This document shows positions 26,475 through 35,588 of a stretch of 46,556 nucleotides of DNA, piece by piece. How positions within the stretch are numbered: the first letter of the stretch is position 1; the number at the start of each line of letters is the position of its first letter. The notes under the pieces are model-generated. The model was not told where the DNA came from. It searched no databases and saw only the letters and a list, made by a program, of their open reading frames with translations. Both the position numbers and the translations under genes were made by a program. Source of the DNA: Bacteroidales bacterium (GTDB taxonomy: Bacteria; Bacteroidota; Bacteroidia; Bacteroidales; UBA932); the NCBI GenBank assembly GCA_017961175.1, contig JAGCXV010000001.1:1-46556 (forward strand), given 5' to 3'.

Positions 26475-27593
26475 TTAGAGCCTCATCGGCATGAGCAGAG
26501 CGCAGATTTCCTGGTTAGGATCTGTCTGCTCGGCAGGCTGCATGAGGGCGGCCTTGGTAGGCTCGGCCAGCTTGATGCAGATCTGGTCGTAAGGCAGGTT
26601 GGCGAGAATCTCGATCAGGAACTGGGACTTGAAAGCGATTCTCATAGGCTCTCCAACATAGTTGCAGCTTATGGTTTCCTTAGCGCTCATTGAGAAGTCC
26701 AGATCCTGGGCGGTAATCTCCAGCTTTCCGTCAGCAACCTTGAAGACAATCTGGCCGGTAGACTGGTTTGCGCATACGGCAACACGTCTTGTAGCGTTGA
26801 GAATGTCTGTCCTTGAGACGGTTATGATATTATTGTTGTTCTTAGGAATAACCTTGGTATAGTCTGGATAGGTTCCCTCGATCAGGCGGCAAACAACCAG
26901 CTGCTGGTCGAACTTGAAGAAAGCGTTCTTCTTGTCGAAGCTGATGGAAACGATCTCGTCTGAAAGCCTTGCCAGGTTGTTTTTCAGAATGTTGGCTGGC
27001 TTCTTAGGCAGAACGAAAGAACTCTTTGCTCCGGCAACATCCTTTCTCTCGAAGCATACAAGCTTGTGGGCGTTGGAAGCCACGAAAGTTGTGGACTTCT
27101 CTCCGATATCGAAGAATACTCCGTTCATAACAGGCCTGAGCGGCTCTTCCGCGGTGGCGTAGATGGTTCCGTTGAGAGCCTCGCTGAGCACCTCTGCAGG
27201 GATGTCTATCTTCTTTGGATCCATCAATACAGGAAGCTGCGGATACTCGTCAGGGAGTATGCAAGGAATGCTTGCCGTACCGCTGGCCCAGGTGATGGTC
27301 AGAATGTTCTTTTCCTCGTTTGTCTGGAACTGCACCGGCTGGGTAGGGAGTTCCTTGAAAGAGTTGGTGAGCAGAACTGCGGGAACAGCAATCTTTCCCT
27401 CTTCTCCAACGTCCTCGATATTCATTATGGTCTTAAGTGTTGTTTCCTGGTCAGAACCAGTGATAGTCAGGCTCTTGCCTTCCAGCTCCAGGAGGAAATC
27501 CTCAAGTATAGGAAGTGAGCTTTTAGGTGGAACTACCTTGGAAACAGACAGTAGAGCCTGTAAAAAATCTGTGCTTGTTGCTGTAAACCTCAT
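26475..27593 (-). CDS. dnaN: DNA polymerase III beta subunit (sliding clamp)
   Basis: Forms the dimeric ring that holds the replicative polymerase on DNA. The 372-aa length is canonical. Visible features are the N-terminal FLQALLSVSKVVPPKSSLPILE, the middle-domain LRPVMNGVFFD and ASNAHKLV near residues 150-175, the RLIEGTYPDYTKVIP segment near 240, and the C-terminal ICALLMPMRL. It is not next to dnaA, as is common in Bacteroidota; a replication origin is therefore not implied here. Confidence 0.98.
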   Translation of the reverse strand: MRFTATSTDFLQALLSVSKVVPPKSSLPILEDFLLELEGKSLTITGSDQETTLKTIMNIEDVGEEGKIAVPAVLLTNSFKELPTQPVQFQTNEEKNILTITWASGTASIPCILPDEYPQLPVLMDPKKIDIPAEVLSEALNGTIYATAEEPLRPVMNGVFFDIGEKSTTFVASNAHKLVCFERKDVAGAKSSFVLPKKPANILKNNLARLSDEIVSISFDKKNAFFKFDQQLVVCRLIEGTYPDYTKVIPKNNNNIITVSRTDILNATRRVAVCANQSTGQIVFKVADGKLEITAQDLDFSMSAKETISCNYVGEPMRIAFKSQFLIEILANLPYDQICIKLAEPTKAALMQPAEQTDPNQEICALLMPMRL

Positions 27594-27615
27594 ATCAGTA
27601 AAATTCTTAACTCAA

Positions 27616-27623
27616 CAAATATA
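27616..27623 (-). promoter_or_regulatory. -7 box (TATATTTG) of dnaN
   Basis: Minus-strand TATATTTG ends 22 bases before the dnaN ATG, in the 36-base gap after the preceding gene, suggesting that dnaN has its own promoter. Confidence 0.5.
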
Positions 27624-27629
27624 GTAAAA

Positions 27630-28826
27630 CTAATTCAAATTGCCACAGGTTTTGATGTCAAATCCTTCTCCCGTGCCTACATGGATGGTTCCACTTTGCA
27701 GCTGGTCCTCATATTTGAAATATGGGAGATCCTGGAATGTCTGGCGGGCGATTGCTTCGGCCTTCTGGTGCTCTATGTCTTCAGGCATCCTCCAGCGGCC
27801 GAACCTTACGGAAGGTTCTCGTCTGATGGCATCGATGAGGGAGATATCAGGGATAATTTCATTGTGGACAGCATCAGAGAGAATGTCCAGGATGTTGGCA
27901 TTGCTCTGGACATATGCCTTGGAAAGGCCGCAGACATTGGATGTGGAAATAAGCTTATACTTAAGATATTCGTCTGCGATAATGTCGTCAAAGGTCATTC
28001 CAAGGGCCTTCTTGATGATATCCAGGGTGCGTCTGGCCTGTATCTTTCCAACGGCCATCGCAGCAGCCTTGCTCATGAACTCTATTCTTGGACAATTGCC
28101 CGTAGCAATCATTTCCATAAGCCCTTCCTTGCCTTTAGGCCCCCTGTAAACCATCAGGTGGAGACCAAGTTGAATGACAAAGAGTTCCGTCTGGAGAAAC
28201 TTCTGGGAATTCTTTGCAACGTCCTCAGCCACCTTGTCTTGCAGATAGTAGATATCAGCTTCGCAGACTGATTTCTCCCATGCCTCGATGTTCTTCAGGA
28301 TTGGATAGGTGATTGCCTTGTACAATGGATCCATTCCGGTAAGCGTGATTGCGAGGATCCCCAATGTATCTTCTGAAGAGATCTTCCATAGGAGATTTTC
28401 CTTCTCGACCTCTGCAAGGAATTCCGTGATATCGGTGTGCTTTTCTCCGATTTCGAACAGTTTCCTGTAGACGGCAAGGCCTCTCTCCCTTATAGGCAGA
28501 TCCTTGATGTAGTCGTAGGAAGTCCTGAAAGGTTCCAGCCACTCGGCCGGAGTAGCTATGTGCTTCTTCGGCTGCTCCCCTGAAGATTCTTGCTGCTTGG
28601 CCTGGGCTGCCATGGTTATCTTGGTTGCAAGATCCATGTATTTTCCCATCAGTCCGGAATCCTGGAACTTAGGGAAAAAAGTTGTCGGATCGTTCTGACT
28701 TTCTCCGAAGGCCAGCAGTTCCTTCTTGTAATCATCCATCTCTTTCTTGATGGATTCATCGTCTGTATGCATATTGTCCAGGCCGTCTAAGTAGCCCTGG
28801 ATCATCATTTTTATAGTAGGATCCAT
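27630..28826 (-). CDS. Protein of unknown function, second gene of a two-gene unit
   Basis: I do not recognise this 398-aa protein. It has no signal peptide or membrane segment, so it is cytoplasmic. It appears almost entirely alpha-helical, with a charged N-terminal third (about 1-100, Met-rich start, Lys/Glu/Gln-rich linker EQPKKH near 88), a helical body, and a C-terminal segment with RFGRWRMPED and a final GTGEGFDIKTCGNLN. No nucleotide-binding or nuclease motif is seen. ATG 28826 (MDPTIKMM) is preferred over 28841, because it starts 1 nt after the stop of the previous gene, whereas 28841 would overlap it by 14 nt. Base and codon use look like the neighbours. Confidence 0.75.
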   Translation of the reverse strand: MDPTIKMMIQGYLDGLDNMHTDDESIKKEMDDYKKELLAFGESQNDPTTFFPKFQDSGLMGKYMDLATKITMAAQAKQQESSGEQPKKHIATPAEWLEPFRTSYDYIKDLPIRERGLAVYRKLFEIGEKHTDITEFLAEVEKENLLWKISSEDTLGILAITLTGMDPLYKAITYPILKNIEAWEKSVCEADIYYLQDKVAEDVAKNSQKFLQTELFVIQLGLHLMVYRGPKGKEGLMEMIATGNCPRIEFMSKAAAMAVGKIQARRTLDIIKKALGMTFDDIIADEYLKYKLISTSNVCGLSKAYVQSNANILDILSDAVHNEIIPDISLIDAIRREPSVRFGRWRMPEDIEHQKAEAIARQTFQDLPYFKYEDQLQSGTIHVGTGEGFDIKTCGNLN

Positions 28827-28827
28827 A

Positions 28828-29604
28828 TTATTCGATATCAATAAGTTTATACTTGCCGTCCGGAGAATCGGGTGAGAGTCTCAGGCAAGGCGGCTTGACG
28901 CTCTGGCTGTACCATTGCCTGCATTCTTCAGAGAGTGTGTCACGTTTATTCCAGAGTTCTTCTAACTGGCTCTGGCAAGACTCTGTGCCCCACTGTATTG
29001 AGTCCAGATGCCCGGTTGAAATTGCCTTGCAGATGGTATCGGTGAACTCCTTGTAGAATTCATCGCTGCAGTCGATCATTGCCCTAAACTGGGGCATTTC
29101 GGATAGTTTGGCGAAATCTGAACTCGGCTTGGAGAGCATCTTAAGGTTCTCGTGGATGCTGGACAGAGCCCTCTGGGGGTCGGTCCTTGTGTCGTTGTAT
29201 TCAACGAAGTCTTTGTAAAGCCGGCCAAACCCTTCAATGGTCCTGACCCATCCGTCCTTCTTGGCCTGAAGGTCGATCCACAGGCTGCTGTGGGTGAATG
29301 TGTAATATGGATCCGCCTTGATTTTCTGGATTATTTCGTCGCAGAACTCCGCGACATCAGTCCATCCTAAAGCCTCGGCAGCCTGCTTGTTGGCAAACAC
29401 ACGGTCCAAAGCCACCGCTGAGGCGCCAGCGGTATAAAGCCCGTTTTCCTTGGACTTTGCTTCTGCTTCCTCGTTTGAGGAACATGAGTTAAGAAGGTCT
29501 AGCCATTTTTTGTAATACTCTGCCTGATAAGGAGTTCTCGGGCAGCTGCCGAACCTGCGGACATATAGTCCGTAGAGTTCCTTGGTTGTATTCATTCCGT
29601 CCAT
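28828..29604 (-). CDS. Protein of unknown function, first gene of a two-gene unit
   Basis: A 258-aa soluble protein with no family I can name. It is mostly helical with many aromatic and acidic residues; landmarks are LYVRRFGSCPRTPYQAEYY near residue 13, LGWTDVAEFCDEIIQKI near 80, and a C-terminal CRQWYSQSVKPPC pair of cysteines near 230. No signal peptide, transmembrane segment or catalytic motif. Starts at 29604 (MDGMNTT) or 29595 (MNTTKEL) are both possible. A TAACTTTG box sits 21 bases upstream. The second unknown gene follows after 1 nt, so the two probably act together. The unit runs divergently from the sigma factor gene. Confidence 0.75.
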   Translation of the reverse strand: MDGMNTTKELYGLYVRRFGSCPRTPYQAEYYKKWLDLLNSCSSNEEAEAKSKENGLYTAGASAVALDRVFANKQAAEALGWTDVAEFCDEIIQKIKADPYYTFTHSSLWIDLQAKKDGWVRTIEGFGRLYKDFVEYNDTRTDPQRALSSIHENLKMLSKPSSDFAKLSEMPQFRAMIDCSDEFYKEFTDTICKAISTGHLDSIQWGTESCQSQLEELWNKRDTLSEECRQWYSQSVKPPCLRLSPDSPDGKYKLIDIE

Positions 29605-29625
29605 TCTGAAGTTGATGCATTTTTA

Positions 29626-29633
29626 CAAAGTTA
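29626..29633 (-). promoter_or_regulatory. -7 box (TAACTTTG) of the unknown two-gene unit
   Basis: Minus-strand TAACTTTG fits TAnnTTTG, 21 bases from the first ATG. No well-spaced -33 TTTG. Confidence 0.45.
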
Positions 29634-29732
29634 GCAAAAAGAAAAATGATTTGGAGCTATTCTGTAACTAAGGTGAGATGGCATTCGTATAATCGATGCA
29701 TTGATTGACAAATTTCAAAGATTTTTATTTAT

Positions 29733-30593
29733 ATGAGACAGCTCAAAATTACCAAATCTATCACCAACCGAGAGAGTGCTTCTCTGGACAAATACCTCCA
29801 GGAGATTGGTAGGGAAGAGAGAATCACCATCGAGGATGAGGTAGAACTCGCGCAGAGGATCAAGAAGGGAGACCAGGCCGCTTTGGAAAAACTGACCAAG
29901 GCAAACCTGAGATTCGTGGTTTCAGTGGCAAAGCAGTACCAGAACCAGGGACTGAGCTTGCCGGACCTTATCAATGAGGGTAACCTCGGCCTTATCAAGG
30001 CAGCTGAAAAGTTCGACGAAACAAGAGGATTCAAGTTCATTTCATACGCCGTGTGGTGGATCCGCCAGTCGATTCTCCAGGCTCTGGCAGAACAGAGCAG
30101 AATCGTCCGCCTTCCGCTTAACCAGGTTGGCGCACTGAACAAGATCAACAAGATAATCAACAAGTTCGAGCAGGAGCACGAGAGGCTTCCGTCTCCAGAC
30201 GAGGTGGCAGAGATGCTGGAGACCTCCAAAGAGAAGGTGGCTGATACCCAGAGAGTTTCCGGCCGTCATATTTCCATAGACGCCCCGTTTGTGGAGGGTG
30301 AGGACAACAGCCTTCTGGACGTGCTTCCAAACAACGATTCCCCGGCCGCAGACCGCGGACTGATCAACGAATCGCTGAAGATGGAGATTGAAAGAGCCCT
30401 TTCCACACTTACTGAGAGAGAAAGGAATATCATCAAGTATTTCTTTGGGATCGGCTGCCAGGAAAAGACCCTGGAGGAGATCGGAGAGACCTTCAATCTT
30501 ACCCGCGAAAGGGTAAGGCAGATCAAGGAGAAGGCTATCCGCCGCCTGAAGTCTTCCGGAAGAAAGAAGCTCCTTATGAATTATCTTGGATAA
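29733..30593 (+). CDS. rpoD: Primary RNA polymerase sigma factor (RpoD/SigA)
   Basis: Directs RNA polymerase to housekeeping promoters. The 286-aa product is the short Bacteroidota form without region 1.1. Region 1.2 begins at [10 protein letters not shown], region 2 has [22 protein letters not shown] shortened as [34 protein letters not shown] (2.3-2.4), region 3 follows, and region 4.2 has [20 protein letters not shown]. This variant is the factor expected to read the TAnnTTTG boxes found in this window. The upstream 128-bp gap has no clear box of that type; the mRNA start is unresolved. The transporter gene begins 1 nt after its stop. Confidence 0.97.
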   Translation: MRQLKITKSITNRESASLDKYLQEIGREERITIEDEVELAQRIKKGDQAALEKLTKANLRFVVSVAKQYQNQGLSLPDLINEGNLGLIKAAEKFDETRGFKFISYAVWWIRQSILQALAEQSRIVRLPLNQVGALNKINKIINKFEQEHERLPSPDEVAEMLETSKEKVADTQRVSGRHISIDAPFVEGEDNSLLDVLPNNDSPAADRGLINESLKMEIERALSTLTERERNIIKYFFGIGCQEKTLEEIGETFNLTRERVRQIKEKAIRRLKSSGRKKLLMNYLG

Positions 30594-30594
30594 A

Positions 30595-31962
30595 ATGGAA
30601 GAGGCTTTCATAAAGTTCAGCGATATGCTTTGCACCTATCCGGAGTTTGTTCTCCTGATAGGAGGCGGTTTGTTCTTCCTGATCTACAGCGGTTTTGTTC
30701 CTATCCGCCATTTCGGGAAGGCTGTTAAGAGCCTTGGCAAGAAGGACGATTCTCCGGGGCAGATCAGCTCTTTCCAGGCCTTGATGGGGGCGATTGCCGC
30801 CACGGTCGGGATGGGAAGTATCGCAGGTGTGGCCATAGCTTTGATGCTTGGCGGCCCGGGGGCAATCTTCTGGATGTGGGTCAGCGCCATAGTCGGTATG
30901 GCTACCAAGTTCTTCGAGGGAACCCTGGCCATCATGTACAAGGGCAAGGATGATAGCGGTGAGGTTCAGGGAGGACCTATGTACATGATAACGGAAGGTA
31001 TCGGAAAGAAGTGGAAACCTCTGGCAATATTCTTCTCCGTTGTCGGCCTTATAGGTACGCTCTGCATCATGCAGGCCAACCAGTTCACCGAGGCGGTGAT
31101 AACCATTTTCACCAAGCCGGCAGGTATTCCGGACAGTCTTCTGGTCAAGTTCATAATCGGCTGCTGCATAGTTGCTATCGTGGCTCCGGTAATCCTCGGT
31201 GGAATCAAGAGAATCGCCAACATTTCATCCAAGATAGTTCCCCTTATGGTGGGCCTGTACTTTGTGCTGGTTGCCTATATCATACTGACAAACCTGTCAG
31301 TTGTGCCTCAGGTATTCGGAGACATTTTCAGGGGAGCTTTCAACTTCAAGGCAGGAGCCGGCGGAGCGATCGGATCTTTCTTCATGGTTGCGACAATCGG
31401 AGCCCGCAGGGCCACCCTGGTTAACGAGGCCGGAGTCGGCACCGCAAGCATGATGCACGGAGCCTCAAAGAACAACGAGCCTGTAAGAGAGGGACTTGTG
31501 GCTATGTTAGGCCCGTTCTGCGATTCAGGAATCGTATGTACGCTCACTGCAGTTGCAATCCTTACCGCATCAGCATCCGGCGGATATGTAATCCCTGCGG
31601 CAGGTTCAGACGTCAAGGGTCTTGAGATTGCCCTGAACGCTTTCAGCGCAGCCGTAAATTACGGAAGGCTTGGAGGATATCTTCTTATGGTAATGGTCTT
31701 CTTCTTTGCCTTCTCCACGATGTTCTCATACTCTTATTACGGAATGAAGTGCACGAGCTACCTGTTCGGCACCAAATACGGCAAATATTACAATTACTTC
31801 TTCCTGGCGATGCTCATCGTATGCGCGATGATACCTCTGAAGCTTGCGGTTGCGGTCATAGACCTTGCTTATCTGCTCATGGCCTGCGCCACCATGTTTA
31901 CGCTTCTGTACCTGAGCCCGAGGGTTAAGAAAGCCGCCAGGGAATATTTTAAAAAGAAATAA
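30595..31962 (+). CDS. Alanine/glycine:cation symporter (AGCS family)
   Basis: A 455-aa inner-membrane sodium (or proton):amino-acid symporter, usually for alanine or glycine. About eleven transmembrane helices are visible. Family signatures include MGAIAATVGMGSIAGVAIAL near residue 65, GGPMYMITEG near 125, TIGARRATLVNEAGVGTAS near 275 and the conserved helix around AFSTMFSYSYYG near 375. ATG 30595 lies 1 nt after the rpoD stop; a TTG at 30586 inside rpoD is less likely. argS starts 2 nt after its stop. Confidence 0.94.
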   Translation: MEEAFIKFSDMLCTYPEFVLLIGGGLFFLIYSGFVPIRHFGKAVKSLGKKDDSPGQISSFQALMGAIAATVGMGSIAGVAIALMLGGPGAIFWMWVSAIVGMATKFFEGTLAIMYKGKDDSGEVQGGPMYMITEGIGKKWKPLAIFFSVVGLIGTLCIMQANQFTEAVITIFTKPAGIPDSLLVKFIIGCCIVAIVAPVILGGIKRIANISSKIVPLMVGLYFVLVAYIILTNLSVVPQVFGDIFRGAFNFKAGAGGAIGSFFMVATIGARRATLVNEAGVGTASMMHGASKNNEPVREGLVAMLGPFCDSGIVCTLTAVAILTASASGGYVIPAAGSDVKGLEIALNAFSAAVNYGRLGGYLLMVMVFFFAFSTMFSYSYYGMKCTSYLFGTKYGKYYNYFFLAMLIVCAMIPLKLAVAVIDLAYLLMACATMFTLLYLSPRVKKAAREYFKKK

Positions 31963-31964
31963 AG

Positions 31965-33767
31965 ATGACACCTGAAGTATTCATACGCCCGCTTGTAAGT
32001 CAAGCAATCAACGCTCTTTACGGAGAGGTTCCGCAGGACAGGATGATCCAGCCACAGCCTACCAGGAAGGAGTTCGAGGGGGATGTTACCATCATGGCCT
32101 TCCCGTTCCTCAGGCTCAGCCACAAGTGCCCGGAAGAAACGGCCGGCCAGATAGGCGAGTACCTCAAGGCCAACTGCCCTCAGGTGGAGTCTTTCAATGT
32201 TGTTAAGGGTTTCCTGAACATCAAGCTTTCCCAGGATTTCTGGAAAGGGGTGTTCAACGATATTTTTGCGGCCGAAAATTACGGCCAGCTTCCTGAAAGC
32301 GGAAAGACGGTGATGGTGGAGTTCTCATCTCCAAACACCAACAAGCCGCTTCACCTTGGCCATATACGCAACATCCTTCTTGGCTGGAGCGTATCCAAGC
32401 TTATGGAGGCCAACGGCCATAAGGTGGTAAAAACCAATATAGTCAACAACCGCGGAATCCACATCTGCAAGTCTATGCTTGCCTGGAAACTGTTCTCCGG
32501 AGGCGCCACTCCTGAGTCCACCGGTATCAAGGGAGACCACTTCGTCGGGGACTATTATGTGAAGTTCAACGACCTCTTAAAGGAGCAGGCCGCCGAGATC
32601 CTAGCCAAGGGTCAGCCTCTGGAAGACAAGGATAAGGAGAAGGAAAGGATAAAGGAGGCCGAAAGGCAGGCTCCCGCCCAGCTGGAGGCTCAGGCCATGC
32701 TGCGCTGCTGGGAGCAGGGAGACCCTGAGATCGTTGGGATGTGGAAGATGATGAACAGCTGGGTATACGCCGGCTTTGACCAGACATACGAAAGGCTGGG
32801 TGTAGGGTTCGATATAATTTACTACGAGTCAGATACATACAAGCTCGGCAAGAAGACGGTTCTGGAAGGCCTGGAGAAAGGAGTTTTTGAAAGGCATCCG
32901 GATGGAAGCGTATGGTGCGACCTTACCGGAGACGGCCTCGACAAGAAGCTTCTACTCAGAAGCGACGGCACTTCCGTCTATATGACACAGGACATAGGAA
33001 CCGCCCAGGAAAGATACAAGGCCTACAAGTTCGACCAGATGGTCTATGTTGTCGGTGACGAGCAGAATTACCATTTCCAGGTGCTTAAGCTCATTCTTTC
33101 CAAACTCGGTTTCAAGTGGGCGGATTCCATCTACCACATGTCTTACGGAATGGTGGAACTGCCTGAGGGCAAGATGAAGTCCAGGGAGGGAACAGTAGTG
33201 GACGCCGACGACCTTCTTCAGACGATGTACGAGACAGCAAAGGAGAATTCCCTTGAGCTAGGAAAGCTCACCGATATGGATGAGAAGGAGAAGGAGGAAC
33301 TCTTCGAGATGCTGGGTCAGGGTGCCCTCAAGTATTTCATCATCAAGGTGGATCCAAGAAAGAAAATGCTCTTCAACCCTAAAGAGAGCATAGACTTCAA
33401 CGGCAACACCGGTCCTTTCATCCAGTACACCCATGCCAGAATCAAATCCATCCTGAGAAGGGCCACGGATGCCCCTAAGGTATCTGATACCGCTCTTCTG
33501 AACGGCAAGGAGATTGAGCTTGTGAAGATCCTCGGATCCTTCCCGGACAAGATCCGCGAGGCCGGAGATGCCATGAGCCCGGCTCTTGTGGCAAATTACT
33601 GCTACGACCTGGCCAAGGAGTTCAACCAGTATTACCACGATTTCTCCATCCTCAAGGAAGAAGACGCTGCTGTCCGCTCCCAGAGGCTGGCGATCGCCTC
33701 CGCTGTGGCCAAGACTCTGGTCAAGGGAATGGATATCCTCGGAATCCGTCTCCCTGAAAGAATGTAA
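31965..33767 (+). CDS. argS: Arginyl-tRNA synthetase
   Basis: Class Ia synthetase charging tRNA-Arg. The 600-aa product has the N-terminal additional domain typical of ArgRS (about 1-110), the HIGH-type sequence HLGH in PNTNKPLHLGHIRN near residue 120, and DIGTAQERY near 342. A KMSKS-equivalent GKMKSREG follows near 403, then the C-terminal anticodon-binding domain with FIQYTHARIKSILR near 485. The final residues IRLPERM are usual. It sits between the AGCS transporter and ygiQ with gaps of 2 and 0 nt. Confidence 0.97.
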   Translation: MTPEVFIRPLVSQAINALYGEVPQDRMIQPQPTRKEFEGDVTIMAFPFLRLSHKCPEETAGQIGEYLKANCPQVESFNVVKGFLNIKLSQDFWKGVFNDIFAAENYGQLPESGKTVMVEFSSPNTNKPLHLGHIRNILLGWSVSKLMEANGHKVVKTNIVNNRGIHICKSMLAWKLFSGGATPESTGIKGDHFVGDYYVKFNDLLKEQAAEILAKGQPLEDKDKEKERIKEAERQAPAQLEAQAMLRCWEQGDPEIVGMWKMMNSWVYAGFDQTYERLGVGFDIIYYESDTYKLGKKTVLEGLEKGVFERHPDGSVWCDLTGDGLDKKLLLRSDGTSVYMTQDIGTAQERYKAYKFDQMVYVVGDEQNYHFQVLKLILSKLGFKWADSIYHMSYGMVELPEGKMKSREGTVVDADDLLQTMYETAKENSLELGKLTDMDEKEKEELFEMLGQGALKYFIIKVDPRKKMLFNPKESIDFNGNTGPFIQYTHARIKSILRRATDAPKVSDTALLNGKEIELVKILGSFPDKIREAGDAMSPALVANYCYDLAKEFNQYYHDFSILKEEDAAVRSQRLAIASAVAKTLVKGMDILGIRLPERM

Positions 33768-35507
33768 ATGCATCCTTCTTCAGATATAGGACATAAGGCT
33801 TTTCTTCCCACTACCAAAGACGAAATGCGCCGTTTGGGGTGGGAACAGGCTGATATAATCCTCTTTACCGGAGACGCTTACGTAGACCATCCATCTTTCG
33901 GCACCGCGGTGATTGCCAGGGTGCTGGAAAGGGAGGGCTACAAGGTGGCGGTAGTGGCTCAGCCTAACTGGAGAGACGATCTAAGGGATTTCCGCAAGCT
34001 TGGCGCGCCCCGACTTTTCTTCGGCGTTTCGGCCGGAGCCATGGACTCCATGGTCAATCACTATACGGCTTTCAAGCGCCTCAGAAGCAACGATGCCTAT
34101 ACTCCTGGTGGTGCCGCAGGTTTCCGTCCGGATTATGCCGTAACGGTTTACACCAAGATTCTCAAGCAATTGTTTCCTGAGGTTCCGGTAGTCATTGGCG
34201 GAATAGAGGCTTCGCTGAGGAGAGTTACCCATTACGACTATTGGAAAGACTGCCTTATGCCGTCGATCCTTGTTTCCAGCGGTGCCGATTTCCTGACCTA
34301 TGGAATGGGGGAAAGAGGTAACATCCAGATAGCAAGGTATCTGGACGGCAATCCAGAGAGGAAGACCATCAGGGATTTGCATCAGACAGCCTACTACAGC
34401 TCTGAGGCTCCTAAGGACGACGGGAATACGGTGATTCTTCCTTCCTTTGAGGAATGCTGCAAGGACAAGAAGGCATTCGTCAGGAATTTCAACCAGGTTG
34501 AGCTTCAGGCCAACCTCCTGCATCCCAAGAGGATAGTGGAGCCTTGCCAGGGCGGTTTCGTCTATATCAACGAGCCGTTCCCGCCTATGGAGACTCCGGA
34601 ACTTGACGAGGTTTACGACCTGCCATACACCATGCTTCCTCATCCAAGGTACAAGGGCAAGACCATTCCGGCCTACGAGATGATCAAGAACTCGGTGACC
34701 ATTCACCGCGGATGCTTTGGAGGCTGCAGTTTCTGCACCATAGCGGCACATCAGGGGAAATTCATCCAGAGCAGGAGCAAGGAATCGATAATCGCGGAGA
34801 TAGAGCAGCTCAAGGCTCTTCCGGGCTTTGCCGGCAACCTTTCGGATGTCGGGGCTCCTTCCGCAAACATGTATCTTATGGGTGGAAAGGACAAGACGCT
34901 GTGCTCCAAATGCAAGCGCAAATCCTGCCTCTATCCTAAGATGTGCCCGAACCTTGACCATTCCCACAAGGCTCTGACAAAGCTTTATCGCGATATAGAT
35001 TCCATAAAGGGCGTAAGGCATTCCTATATTGGCAGCGGAGTGCGCTACGACCTTCTTATGGATGAAAAAGGCTTTCTGGACGAAGATTCCAGAATCTATT
35101 TCAAGGAACTGATATCAAGGCATATAAGCGGGCGCTTCAAAGTTGCTCCGGAACATACTGAAGACCATATCCTGGATCTTATGAACAAACCTCCTTTCTC
35201 CCTGTTCGTGGTGATGAAGAAGGAGTTCGAGAAGATTTGTTCCCAGGCTGGCCTCAACCAGCAGATCATACCTTATTTCATTTCTTCCCATCCGGGATGC
35301 AGGCTATCCGACATGAAGGCCTTAGCCTCAAACAAGGCCCTCAGGGGAGTGCTTACCGAGCAGGTGCAGAGTTTCACTCCTACGCCTATGACGCGCAGTT
35401 CGGTGATGTTCTATACAGGGCTGGAACCTAATACTCTGAAACCTTTGTTCGTAGAGAAGAACATCGAGAGGCAGAGGCAGCAGAAATCCTATTTTTTCAA
35501 GAAATAG
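33768..35507 (+). CDS. YgiQ family radical SAM protein
   Basis: A 579-aa protein with an N-terminal B12-binding-like/YgiQ-specific domain (about 10-290, with PSFGTAVIARVLEREG near 43 and VIGGIEASLRRVTHYDYW near 140). Its radical-SAM core has the 4Fe-4S cysteines in RGCFGGCSFCTI (CxxxCxxC) near residue 318. A YgiQ C-terminal region follows, with APEHTEDHILDLM near 463. Four further cysteines (CSKCKRKSC and CPN near 383-397) could bind metal. The reaction is unknown. The ATG is immediately after the argS stop. Confidence 0.92.
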   Translation: MHPSSDIGHKAFLPTTKDEMRRLGWEQADIILFTGDAYVDHPSFGTAVIARVLEREGYKVAVVAQPNWRDDLRDFRKLGAPRLFFGVSAGAMDSMVNHYTAFKRLRSNDAYTPGGAAGFRPDYAVTVYTKILKQLFPEVPVVIGGIEASLRRVTHYDYWKDCLMPSILVSSGADFLTYGMGERGNIQIARYLDGNPERKTIRDLHQTAYYSSEAPKDDGNTVILPSFEECCKDKKAFVRNFNQVELQANLLHPKRIVEPCQGGFVYINEPFPPMETPELDEVYDLPYTMLPHPRYKGKTIPAYEMIKNSVTIHRGCFGGCSFCTIAAHQGKFIQSRSKESIIAEIEQLKALPGFAGNLSDVGAPSANMYLMGGKDKTLCSKCKRKSCLYPKMCPNLDHSHKALTKLYRDIDSIKGVRHSYIGSGVRYDLLMDEKGFLDEDSRIYFKELISRHISGRFKVAPEHTEDHILDLMNKPPFSLFVVMKKEFEKICSQAGLNQQIIPYFISSHPGCRLSDMKALASNKALRGVLTEQVQSFTPTPMTRSSVMFYTGLEPNTLKPLFVEKNIERQRQQKSYFFKK

Positions 35508-35517
35508 GTCAAATTGT

Positions 35518-35547
35518 TTTGCGATTCAAAAAAATACCTTATAATTG
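35518..35547 (+). promoter_or_regulatory. Promoter of the histone-H1-like gene
   Basis: TTTG (35518-35521) and TATAATTG (35540-35547) are separated by 18 bases, the best -33/-7 pair in the window, with one mismatch to TAnnTTTG. The leader to the GTG at 35589 is about 35 nt. Confidence 0.5.
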
Positions 35548-35588
35548 CAAGACAAAATATACTCCGACCTATTTTTAATCTTTTGAAA

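Noticed and set aside
26475..27593. Replication origin near dnaN
   Set aside because: No DnaA-box cluster or dnaA gene is visible; dnaN is often apart from the origin in this phylum.
29692..29697. TATAAT upstream of rpoD as a classical -10 box
   Set aside because: No -35 at the right distance, and Bacteroidota promoters use a different consensus; likely chance in AT-rich sequence.
33981..35021. Long antisense reading frame (346 codons) in the ygiQ gene
   Set aside because: Shadow of the codon-biased radical SAM gene; no promoter box and no family resemblance. The same holds for 38872-39783 in tex and 40488-41348 in the glycosyltransferase gene.
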